In this document: positions 35,399 to 45,564 of the stretch, in pieces | Layout of the letters: the number at the start of each line of letters is the position of its first letter | Numbering within the stretch: position 1 is the first letter of the stretch | Origin: Archivesica marissinica | Lineage: Eukaryota; Mollusca; Bivalvia; Venerida; Vesicomyidae | Length of the DNA: 64,000 nucleotides | NCBI GenBank assembly: GCA_014843695.1 | Contig: CM026387.1 | Coordinates: forward strand, 75,280,243-75,344,242 | Direction of reading: 5' to 3' | The notes under the pieces: generated by a model | Databases searched by the model: none | Told to the model about the DNA's origin: nothing | Seen by the model: the letters and a program-made list of their open reading frames with translations, nothing else | Position numbers and translations under genes: made by a program

Positions 35399-35993
35399 TT
35401 AGAGATTGGTATACATTTGGTATACACCACCATCATTATCATATGATTGTTGAACACTATCAGTATCGCTGCCTGTGCCTCTATTATTACTGATTGGTGG
35501 TTGTTGGTTGAAGACATATCCCTGCTGCTGTGACGCCGGTTGTTGATATGGCACTTGCATACGAAGTTGCTGTTGCCGAGGCATCTCTCCTCGTGTAGGC
35601 GACAGGTCATCCGATTCAAGGAACAACCCTTGAATTGCATACTTTATGCGATTCTTTTTGTTCAGCGGCATTCCCTTAAAATTCGGAAGCAAACTCAACA
35701 GCCAAAGCTTATCAGCCTCAGCATCCTTATCAGCTTCTGGTTCTTGCTTCTCTTGCTTCTCTTGCTTTTTCTTTAAATATGACATGTACAATGATTCCAG
35801 CTCATCATTAGGCATACGTTTCTTCTGCCTTCTACCTGGAGTTAACTTCGGACCGACCACTTCTTGCTGTGTAGACGCTCTCGAAGGTGGTCGAGATGAA
35901 GTTCCACTTTCGTCTTCAATGGACGCATCATTATCTGACTGTGACTCATCATCTTGTCCTCCTGGTTCCATCTCTGGAATGTTGCTGACTGTA
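35399..35993 (-). CDS. MADF-BESS protein of the Harbinger element, exon 3
   Basis: The acceptor is attctgtgtttcag. The first base T completes AGT (Ser) after AG of exon 2, and 197 codons run to a TAA stop. It opens with an acidic Ser-rich region (PGGQDDESQSDNDASIEDES), then a basic stretch GRRQKKRMP, a Lys/Glu/Gln-rich helix, a BESS motif (DKLWLLSLLPNFKGMPLNKK, then NRIKYAIQGLF) and a Gln-rich tail. BESS is the protein-interaction motif that commonly follows MADF domains in animals. The larger open frame that starts at 36022 includes the intron end and is not the real start. Confidence 0.88.
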
Positions 35994-36763
35994 CTGAAAC
36001 ACAGAATATATTGTATTAGCACAATCCAACACCCCGCACAGGTGAAAGACCTACGTGGAAACGAAATACACCATAATTTTCCACATTATAGGGGGCAATT
36101 ATGGTGTATTCAGTTCTCAGACGCGTCTTTCACCAGTGCATCCGCGGTGTTCACCCACATGTAGAACAACGTTCTAAAAACGATGAGCCGATGAGTTAAA
36201 GATGGTCGATGTAGACCCTTCCACATGTGAAAGACACGTACCTATGATACAAAGAACTAGAATAGTGCAACACATTAAGACTGAAAACGGAATACACCAT
36301 AATTGCCCACATTATGTGGACAATTATGGTGTATTCCTTTGTCAAATTTAATTTGTTGCATTTTTTTTCTAGTAGCCATGCTCAGCGGGTTCCATGGATC
36401 ACACAACCGTGTTGACTTGTATTGCATATTCGAAACTGTACTAGACATATTGTTATATAATAAAAATTATGGTGGTAATTGCCATCCCAGCAAACACACC
36501 GTGTCAATACAACGTTGTGGCAATGCTGACACAATGTTGCTGCTACGCTGGCATAATTTTATTATGTTGCGAAAAATAAATTACTGTGTCAACGTTGTAG
36601 AAACGTTGTCTCAAAGCTAATTTGTAATGACGAGAACGTCCTCTGAACATTAACTTGCCATTTTAGGGCCTTACAACGGTGTAATGCAGTGGCGCCACAA
36701 CATTCGCGCAACTTCTAAAGCACGTTGTAACAACACCCATTTGTTAGCGGATATAACACTCAC
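35994..36763 (-). other. Intron 2 of the MADF-BESS gene, with two palindromes
   Basis: Palindrome 1 spans 36041-36134: outer arms ggtgaaagac/gtctttcacc and inner arms aaatacaccataatt/aattatggtgtattt-like, all with the same centre. Palindrome 2 has exact 17-bp arms ggaatacaccataattg at 36289-36305 and its complement at 36321-36337. Both share the aatacaccataatt core, so they are relatives, probably small MITEs or remnants. The remainder includes several acaacgttg-like motifs. Confidence 0.8.
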
Positions 36764-36932
36764 CTTTTCGGATACTCTGCAGTTGACAGAAAAGCCAGTA
36801 TTTTCGCCCACTTCCAAGACTCCATCTTTCCGCGTTTTGAGGCAGAGCCACTGGAAAGTATCTTCGCGTCCTCCCTCATGTACCTCGTACGGGTATCTCT
36901 CAGGTTGCTCCATACCTTTTTCACACGCTCAC
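36764..36932 (-). CDS. MADF-BESS protein of the Harbinger element, exon 2
   Basis: The acceptor is cttttatatcag and the donor gtgagtg. The exon starts with GT, which completes Gly after the G of exon 1, and ends with AG. Its 55 codons read ERVKKVWSNLRDTRTRYMRE, then DAKILSSGSASKRGKMESW, then KWAKILAFLSTAEYPK. This is the second half of a MADF domain: the V-K-x-x-W-x-x-L-R-D-x-x helix and the following W-x-x-x-x-x-L helix. A 80-codon open frame on the same strand from 36913 is in another frame and is a shadow. Confidence 0.88.
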
Positions 36933-37666
36933 CTGATATAAAAGATAAATGTCCTTAAAATTACAACCCCAGGGATGGAAGGCCATCGAGCCAATTCCAC
37001 CCTATAAATAACAAATATAAATATAAAAAATATAAGAATTAAAATTACAACTGGGAGCGTATATTTCGTGCGGATGAATAGGCTGATCTGGAATTACATT
37101 GGTTGCATAGGTCACAGCCATTTTGCTTCATTCACAGCCACATAGCAATGTATAAGACGAGGCACAGCCACATACAGGTTTATGATAGTGATGCCGCCTT
37201 GAAATGGTCATTCAATATACTAGCGGACAGACAGTTCCTAGGTGCGCATGTGCTCATGCGTGAAAAAAAGTCTGCTGTATGAGCAATGACTACCTGTATT
37301 CACATACAACATAGGTAATAATCGCTCATATAGCAAACTATTTTTCACGCACACGCGCACATGGAGAACCGTCAATGTGCACGTCTGCGTATGTGTGCAG
37401 TGTTGTTGGTAATTATTATAGGTGGTAATCATTGTTTATATAGAAAAAATTGGCTTTCCCGCATACGCACACGAAAACGGACACATGGAAAACCGGACAC
37501 TAGCAATGTGATTCCTGAATAAGCACACGCACATGATGAAGAAAGTGTCACCAATTGATTGTCCATCACAGAACAATAATGATAATAATACACATGACAA
37601 GCGTTTTAGAAAAGCTAACACGTATAGTACAATAACATGCACATGTATGTATAATTTAGCACAGAC

Positions 37667-37826
37667 CTGATAATTCTACAGACTTCCCGATGTTGTTCCA
37701 TGTCACTTCCTTCAAGTCATGGTCTTTATAGTCGGCCTGAGCCTTGTCCCACAAACATCTGTAGTCTTGCACTTCTAAAATAATCGCCTCTATTGTCTCG
37801 CTTGACAATCCCTTCATGGTTTCCAT
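37667..37826 (-). CDS. MADF-BESS protein of the Harbinger element, exon 1 with start
   Basis: ATG at 37826-37824 opens METMKGLSSETIEAIILEVQ, then DYRCLWDKAQADYKDHDLKE and VTWNNIGKSVELS, then G of a split codon before the donor gtctgt. This is the first half of a MADF (Myb/SANT-like in Adf-1) DNA-binding domain, with the typical I-x-x-V-x-x-Y-x-x-L-W-D and W-x-x-I. The three exons together give 307 residues with consistent phases. In PIF/Harbinger elements such a protein binds the element ends and helps bring the nuclease into the nucleus; that role is inferred from its neighbour. A second ATG at 37817 is possible. It is too short to be obvious as an open frame. Confidence 0.85.
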
Positions 37827-38475
37827 GATTACTAATTAAATTATATACAACGCACGTGGTCGTTTATATGCAGTTGTGTAATTTAATTATATGTTGTGTG
37901 ATGCTGGACAGACCTGGCATAGATGCTATATTTGGCCGCCGAAACCGAAAAATATAAAATCCAATTCGTGTATGTTTTCGTTTCGGCGTTCGGTTTCGGT
38001 TTCGGCGTAGATGTGAAAGCCTCCATAGAGTCCAACGTACTTATATTTTTTCGTTCCGGTTTCGGTTTCGGTTCGGTGTAAGTGTGAAACGGCTTTACTG
38101 ATATAATAAAATAAATAGCATTATACTTAATTGAGAGCGAACATTATTTGCGCTATTTGAAACACAACTACACATGTAACCGGTAATTGGTATACCCAGG
38201 AAAAGCATAAATGTTATAACCAGTGGATATAACTCGGAAAGATGCAAACCACACGCTAGAATTTGACAAGAACTGGTGTGTGATGGGAGTGGACATTTCG
38301 ATAACCTCGATGACAGGCCTTCATCGATGTTTCCTAAATTCGAATCACGAATGCCTACCCGCTATATAACAACATGAACACGAGTAATCCTGTACTCTAG
38401 GTTGATTATCAAAAAAACAACACTCAAATTATACTCATTGCATCAACACAAAAACACTTAATTTAAGCATTTCTA
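37827..38475. other. Upstream region of the MADF gene, likely right end of the Harbinger element
   Basis: It contains an imperfect direct duplication of about 60 bp (ttttcgtttcggcgttcggt ... gatgtgaaagcc and ttttttcgttccggtttcgg ... agtgtgaaacggc) between about 37967 and 38093. No terminal inverted repeat could be matched to the left end by eye. Confidence 0.5.
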
Positions 38476-39460
38476 CCAAAGGCTGTGTAGCTATATATAA
38501 GTACTAAAGGCTGTGTAGCTATATATAAGTACTAAAGGCTGTGTAGCTATATATAAGTACTAAAGGCTGTGTAGCTATATATATAAGTACTAAAGGCTGT
38601 GTAGCTATATATAAGTACTAAAGGCTGTGTAGCTATATATAAGTACTAAAGGCTGTGTAGCTATATATAAGTACTAAAGGCTGTGTAGCTATATATAAGT
38701 ACTAAAGGCTGTGTAGCTATATATAAGTACTAAAGGCTGTGTAGCTATATATAAGTACTAAAGGCTGTGTAGCTATATATAAGTACTAAAGGCTGTGTAG
38801 CTATATATAAGTACTAAAGGCTGTGTAGCTATATATAAGTACTAAAGGCTGTGTAGCTATATATAAGTACTAAAGGCTGTGTAGCTATATATAAGTACTA
38901 AAGGCTGTGTAGCTATATATAAGTACTAAAGGCTGTGTAGCTATATATAAGTACTAAAGGCTGTGTAGCTATATATAAGTACTAAAGGCTGTGTAGCTAT
39001 ATATAAGTACTAAAGGCTGTGTAGCTATATATAAGTACTAAAGGCTGTGTAGCTATATATAAGTACTAAAGGCTGTGTAGCTATATATAAGTACTAAAGG
39101 CTGTGTAGCTATATATAAGTACTAAAGGCTGTGTAGCTATATATAAGTACTAAAGGCTGTGTAGCTATATATAAGTACTAAAGGCTGTGTAGCTATATAT
39201 AAGTACTAAAGGCTGTGTAGCTATATATAAGTACTAAAGGCTGTGTAGCTATATATAAGTACTAAAGGCTGTGTAGCTATATATAAGTACTAAAGGCTGT
39301 GTAGCTATATATAAGTACTAAAGACTGTGTAGCTATATATAAGTACTAAAGGCTGTGTAGCTATATATAAGTACTAAAGGCTGTGTAGCTATATATAAGT
39401 ACTAAAGACTGTGTAGCTATATATAAGTACTAAAGACTGTGTAGCTATATATAAGTATAT
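38476..39460. repeat. Minisatellite, 27-bp unit, almost invariant
   Basis: About 36 copies of aaggctgtgtagctatatat plus aagtact. Nearly all are identical; one copy has an extra ta and the last few carry agactgtg. It lies in the large intron of the EGF/mucin gene. Confidence 0.97.
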
Positions 39461-39549
39461 TATTTGACAAGTTTATCAAGTTTATTTTAGTTATTACATA
39501 TATTCAAAATGGCCGTCATTTTTAACAATACTCACATAACAACTAGATT

Positions 39550-39751
39550 ACCTTATACAAATTTATTTTAGCTCGATTGCGAAACAAGTTCTTATAACTT
39601 ATATTAATCACTCTCGAGACCTCATTCCTGAGGCAACGTGGAATTTAAATGCCTTGCCTAAGGGCACAATCGTAACGGCTCCAGCGGGGCTCGAACTCCG
39701 GACCTTTCGCACCTGAAGCGAACGCGCATCCACTGAGCTATCACGACTTCC
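39550..39751 (-). mobile_element. SINE family A inserted in a minisatellite
   Basis: The copy runs from accttatacaaatttatttt and gctcgattgcgaaacaagtt to gagctatcacgacttcc. Part of the body (the ctcccctcgtggcg region) is deleted. It is flanked by the 11-bp duplication acaactagatt at 39539-39549 and 39752-39762, which is also the start of the 34-bp unit. Confidence 0.92.
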
Positions 39752-41056
39752 ACAACTAGATTGTCTATAGTAGTATACTCACATTACAACTAGATTGTCT
39801 ATAGTAGCATACCCACATTACAACTAGATTGTCTATAGTAGTATACCCACATTACAACTAGATTGTCTATAGTAGCATACCCACATTACAACTAGATTGT
39901 CTATAGTAGCATACCCACATTACAACTAGATTGTCTATAGTAGCATACCCACATTACAACTAGATTGTCTATAGTAGTATACCCACATTACAACTAGATT
40001 GTCTATAGTAGCATACCCACATTACAACTAGATTGTCTATAGTAGCATACCCACATTACAACTAGATTGTCTATAGTAGCATACCCACATTACAACTAGA
40101 TTGTCTATAGTAGTATACCCACATTACAACTAGATTGTCTATAGTAGCATACCCACATTACAACTAGATTGTCTATAGTAGCATACCCACATTACAACTA
40201 GATTGTCTATAGTAGTATACCCACATTACAACTAGATTGTCTATAGTAGTATACTCACATTACAACTAGATTGTCTATAGTAGCATACCCACATTACAAC
40301 TAGATTGTCTATAGTAGTATACCCACATTACAACTAGATTGTCTATAGTAGTATACCCACATTACAACTAGATTGTCTATAGTAGCATACCCACATTACA
40401 ACTAGATTGTCTATAGTAGTATACCCACATTACAACTAGATTGTCTATAGTAGTATACCCACATTACAACTAGATTGTCTATAGTAGCATACCCACATTA
40501 CAACTAGATTGTCTATAGTAGTATACCCACATTACAACTAGATTGTCTATAGTAGTATACCCACATTACAACTAGATTGTCTATAGTAGTATACCCACAT
40601 TACAACTAGATTGTCTATAGTAGCATACCCACATTACAACTAGATTGTCTATAGTAGTATACCCACATTACAACTAGATTGTCTATAGTAGTATACCCAC
40701 ATTACAACTAGATTGTCTATAGTAGTATACCCACATTACAACTAGATTGTCTATAGTAGTATACTCACATTACAACTAGATTGTCTATAGTAGCATACCC
40801 ACATTACAACTAGATTGTCTATAGTAGTATACTCACATTACAACTAGATTGTCTATAGTAGCATACCCACATTACAACTAGATTGTCTATAGTAGTATAC
40901 CCACATTACAACTAGATTGTCTATAGTAGTATACCCACATTACAACTAGATTGTCTATAGTAGTATACTCACATTACAACTAGATTGTCTATAGTAGCAT
41001 ACCCACATTACAACTAGATTGTCTATAGTAGCATACCCACATTACAACTAGATTGT
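39752..41056. repeat. Minisatellite, 34-bp unit
   Basis: About 38 copies of acaactagattgtctatagt plus agcatacccacatt, with only gca/gta and ccc/ctc alternatives. It ends about 100 bases before the splice donor of the EGF/mucin stalk exon. Confidence 0.97.
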
Positions 41057-41154
41057 GCTTAAACAAACAGTTTGTCGTTACTGGTATTAATATTACATTT
41101 ATTATTGTTAATATGATTATTATTATTATATTTACACATATAATAGAAACATAC

Positions 41155-43110
41155 CTTGCATAGATTTCCCAGAAGTATGGAATTGTTGTGTAGTGAAGAA
41201 GGTCCGAGGCATTGTAGTTGTTCTGGTGCTTGCTGTCGTCAGCTGCAGCGTCGCATTCAATTGTAGCATTACCACACGTGTTGTGTGAGTTGGACTGAGT
41301 ATTGTAAGCTTGGTTAATGGAGCTTTACCAGAAATAGATGTCGGAATACCGGACATCAACTGGTGTTTGGTAGTTACACTTTGGAAATTATATTTTATCG
41401 TATGTCGTGTCCTCGAACTGAGCGTCTTGTGTGATGTACTTGAAGTTTTGTGTTCACGAGTTGTTGGGCTTACGCTCGTTGAGCTTTCTCTATGACTTCT
41501 TGTAGGATGTGTGACAAATTGATTTACAGTTGATGTTACAGAAGACAAACTGGATGGAATAATTGCTACAGAGGTAGAAGTACTCGCTATATGTATAGGT
41601 AACGTCATGGATAAACTACTTGTAGATGGTAGCATGACAGGAGTTAAGGCTTCACTGGTCGATGGTGATACAGATGAAGTAGGTGTTGCAGCGGAGAAGG
41701 GTGGCGTGTAAGACATAGCTCCTGTAAAGGTTGATGATGATACCGACGAAGTAGGTGTTTTACTGGTAGCTGCTAATATGGCTGAAGAAGGCTGTGTAGA
41801 TGGTGCTATGAATGTTGTAGTTGCTGCAGCTTTGTATATGTTTAATGTTTCAGACGATGGCGCAATGGCAGTCTCGTGATTCCTGGTGGAATAATGGCTA
41901 TCCGTAAATGTACTACCCGAGAATGAAGGCCGTGGGAGATGATACGATCCAGGTTTTGTTGTTTGTCCTGTTGGAATAATATGACCAATTTCAATAGACG
42001 TTAGAGCAATGAGATATGGCACCGTTGGAGAAATACGTATAGTTGTTGTGTTGTATTTCGGTTGAGCAGAGGATTTAAATGTTAGGGATTTTGACGTCGT
42101 GCCAGCAAGAACAATATGTGGTGGTGTAAGGATCACGGAGGATAACCCTGAAGGTGCATATGTTAGTCGGGAGTGGCTCGTGTCGGGAGAGTAGCTCGTG
42201 TCGGGAGAGTAGCTCGTGTCGGGAGAGTAGCTAGTGTCGGGAGAGTAGCTCGTGTCGGGAGAGTAGCTCGTGTCGGGAGGGTAACTGCCGCCGCAATGGT
42301 CCGCTTCACATTCCTTCACAGATGTTTCGCAGTGTTGTCCGGTGAAGCTTGTGTAGCATATGCAAGCCATTTCAGATACATTTGTTTGTATACAGTAGCC
42401 ATGCATACACTCAGTAACACACGCTGTCAACTCTGATTCACATCTATGCCCGGTGAAACCATTCACACAAATACAAGTAAATCCTCCATTATCAATTGAA
42501 CAGTATCCATGGTAACAAGGATTGTCGTGACACAGATTTACCTCAACAATGTTACACTGTCTGCCTACGTAACCACGTGAACAGGAACACCGATAACCAT
42601 TCACATGGTCGACGCATGCGCCGTGTACACATGGTGAACTGTGGCATTCATCGACAACAGTCTCACAGTATAATCCAGTATAACTGGGAAACATTGGCAG
42701 TAGGATCCGGTTGTGTTCACTGCGCATGTGCCAAAGCGACATTCATGTCGACTACATATTGCCCAGTAACTTGTTTATTTCACAATGGCGGCCATTGTAT
42801 GAATCGTTGCAAACACATAAGTAACCATCTATTAAATCTTTACATTGTCCATGAATACACGGAGAGCTGAAACATGCATTAATGCCATATTCGCAATGCA
42901 GTCCGGTAAATCCATGTACGCATGCGCATGTGTAACCGGCACTTGTAGGATAGCACGTGCCGTTCAAACACGGTTTCCGGTAGCATTCTCCGATATAGTG
43001 TTCACATCTTCGTCCGCTAGTGTCATGTGGACAAATACAATGAAATGAGTTCTGGTGTTCCACACATATGCCGTGAAATAGACACGGAGAACTTGTACAC
43101 ATATTTACCT
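41155..43110 (-). CDS. EGF-repeat and mucin-like stalk exon of a transmembrane protein
   Basis: On the minus strand the exon lies between ttttatttgcag and gtatgt. It begins with AG of a split codon (phase 1, usual for EGF exons) and ends with G. It encodes EGF repeats with six cysteines each: MCTSSPCLFHGIC, ECYRKPCLNGTC, ACFSSPCIHGQC, a frameshifted one (CSRHECRFGTC), ECHSSPCVHGAC, LCHDNPCYHGYC and ACVTECMHGYC. An eighth breaks off at ECEADHCGG. Six SYSPDT-type repeats follow, then about 340 Ser/Thr-rich residues likely to be O-glycosylated. Two single-base shifts near 42762 and 42687 cancel each other and leave TAG and TGA in the main frame. Downstream exons join in phase. Signal peptide and earlier exons are not seen. 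A cell-surface adhesion or recognition role is inferred. Confidence 0.88.
42168..42285 (-). repeat. Coding 18-bp tandem repeat in the stalk
   Basis: Six to seven copies of the 18-bp unit read on the plus strand as tagctcgtgtcgggagag. On the coding strand they give SYSPDT repeats in frame. The repeat starts right after ECEADHCGG, the first part of an EGF repeat that is not completed. Confidence 0.92.
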
Positions 43111-43239
43111 CTGCAAATAAAATCACGGCATGAAGAATTACTCGTTAATTAACAATGTCATTCCAGTCGGAATTAAATAATAATTAAGATAGTTGAAACT
43201 TGTTGTCTATTTTAAATTTTGTTTTTGTTTTCTTGTTGA
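43111..43239. other. Intron sequence upstream of the stalk exon
   Basis: AT-rich sequence ending in the acceptor ttttatttgcag of the EGF exon on the minus strand. No other feature is seen. Confidence 0.5.
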
Positions 43240-43499
43240 CTGTCGCACCGACACTATAAGTGGCGGAGCAAGACGATGGGTGACCCTCAGATCAGTATGT
43301 TAGGCACCGACACGTGTGGCGACTTTCCAACTATATGTGGCGGAGGAAGGCGATGGGTGACCCTCAGATGTCGCACCGACACGTGTGGCGACTTTCCAAC
43401 TATAAGTGGCGGAGCAAGACGATGGGTGACCCTCAGATCAGTATGTTAGGCACCGACACGTGTGGCGACTTTCCAACTATAAGTGGCGGAGGAAGGCGA
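43240..43499. repeat. Minisatellite, about 77-bp unit, cut by a gap
   Basis: Three to four units of ggcaccgacacgtgtggcga, ctttccaactataagtggcg and gagcaagacgatgggtgacc, alternating between a 77-bp form with atcagtatgtta and a 69-bp form with tgtc. It runs into an N gap. Confidence 0.9.
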
Positions 43500-44499
43500 N
43501 NNNNNNNNNNNNNNNNNNNNNNNNNNNNNNNNNNNNNNNNNNNNNNNNNNNNNNNNNNNNNNNNNNNNNNNNNNNNNNNNNNNNNNNNNNNNNNNNNNNN
43601 NNNNNNNNNNNNNNNNNNNNNNNNNNNNNNNNNNNNNNNNNNNNNNNNNNNNNNNNNNNNNNNNNNNNNNNNNNNNNNNNNNNNNNNNNNNNNNNNNNNN
43701 NNNNNNNNNNNNNNNNNNNNNNNNNNNNNNNNNNNNNNNNNNNNNNNNNNNNNNNNNNNNNNNNNNNNNNNNNNNNNNNNNNNNNNNNNNNNNNNNNNNN
43801 NNNNNNNNNNNNNNNNNNNNNNNNNNNNNNNNNNNNNNNNNNNNNNNNNNNNNNNNNNNNNNNNNNNNNNNNNNNNNNNNNNNNNNNNNNNNNNNNNNNN
43901 NNNNNNNNNNNNNNNNNNNNNNNNNNNNNNNNNNNNNNNNNNNNNNNNNNNNNNNNNNNNNNNNNNNNNNNNNNNNNNNNNNNNNNNNNNNNNNNNNNNN
44001 NNNNNNNNNNNNNNNNNNNNNNNNNNNNNNNNNNNNNNNNNNNNNNNNNNNNNNNNNNNNNNNNNNNNNNNNNNNNNNNNNNNNNNNNNNNNNNNNNNNN
44101 NNNNNNNNNNNNNNNNNNNNNNNNNNNNNNNNNNNNNNNNNNNNNNNNNNNNNNNNNNNNNNNNNNNNNNNNNNNNNNNNNNNNNNNNNNNNNNNNNNNN
44201 NNNNNNNNNNNNNNNNNNNNNNNNNNNNNNNNNNNNNNNNNNNNNNNNNNNNNNNNNNNNNNNNNNNNNNNNNNNNNNNNNNNNNNNNNNNNNNNNNNNN
44301 NNNNNNNNNNNNNNNNNNNNNNNNNNNNNNNNNNNNNNNNNNNNNNNNNNNNNNNNNNNNNNNNNNNNNNNNNNNNNNNNNNNNNNNNNNNNNNNNNNNN
44401 NNNNNNNNNNNNNNNNNNNNNNNNNNNNNNNNNNNNNNNNNNNNNNNNNNNNNNNNNNNNNNNNNNNNNNNNNNNNNNNNNNNNNNNNNNNNNNNNNNN
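43500..44499. other. Assembly gap of 1000 N
   Basis: Exactly 1000 N between two different arrays. The missing 5' exons of the EGF/mucin gene could be here or further to the right. Confidence 0.99.
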
Positions 44500-45510
44500 T
44501 CACTGCACCTCACCTCTATTCTCACTGCACCTCACCTCTATTCTCACACACCTCACTGCACCTCACCTCTATTCTCACACACCTCACTGCACCTCACCTC
44601 TATTCTCACTGCACCTCACTCTATTCTCACACCACTGCACCTCACCTCTATTCTCACACACCTCACTGCACCTCACCTCTATTCTCACTGCACCTCACCT
44701 CTGTTCTCACACACCTCACTGCACCTCACCTCTGTTCTCAAACACCTCACTGCACCTCACCTCTATTCTCACTGCACCTCACCTCTATTCTCACTGCACC
44801 TCACCTCTATTCTCACTGCACCTCACCTCTATTCTCACGGCACCTCACCTCTATTCTCACACACCTCACTGCACCTCACCTCTATTCTCACACACCTCAC
44901 TGCACCTCACCTCTATTCCACAACCTCACTGCACCTCACCTCTATTCTCACACACCCACTGCACCTCACCTCTATCTCACACACCTCACTGCACCTCACC
45001 TCTATTCCAACCTCACTGCACCTCACCTCTATTCTCACACACCTCACTGCACCTCACTCTATTCTCACACACCTCCTGTATTCTCACACACCTCGCCTCT
45101 ATTCTCACACACCCCACTGCACCTCACCTCTGTTCTCACACACCTCACTTCTATTCTCACACACCCCACTGCACCTCACCTCTATTCTCACACACCTCAC
45201 CTCTATTCTCACACACCTCACTGCACCTCACCTCTATTCTCACACACCCCACTGCACCTCACCTCTATTCTCACACACCTCACTGCACCTCATCTCTATT
45301 CTCACACACCCCACTGCACCTCATCTCTATTCTCACACACCTCACTGCACCTCATCTCTATTCTCACACACCCCACTGCACCTCATCTCTATTCTCACAC
45401 ACCCCACTGCACCTCACCTCTATTCTCACACACCTCACTGCACCTCACCTCTATTCTCACACACCCCACTGCACCTCACCTCTATTCTCACTGCACCTCA
45501 TCTCTATTTT
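44500..45510. repeat. Minisatellite, about 31-bp C-rich unit
   Basis: Copies of cacctcacctctattctcac with acacctcactg between them, varying in length. The plus strand is nearly free of G. The open frames of several hundred codons here span N and repeat and are not genes. Confidence 0.93.
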
Positions 45511-45564
45511 TCACATCTTTTAAGGACACAATTTGAGCATTGTTTTAAAAAACGTCATCTTACA

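Noticed and set aside
35540..36164. Open frames of 78 and 172 codons on the plus strand
   Set aside because: They are antisense shadows of MADF-BESS exon 3; the Ser/Cys/Phe-rich composition reflects the Lys/Glu/Gln-rich coding strand.
36671..36913. An 80-codon minus-strand open frame as a gene
   Set aside because: It overlaps MADF exon 2 in another frame and crosses the exon's donor. The spliced reading gives a recognisable MADF domain.
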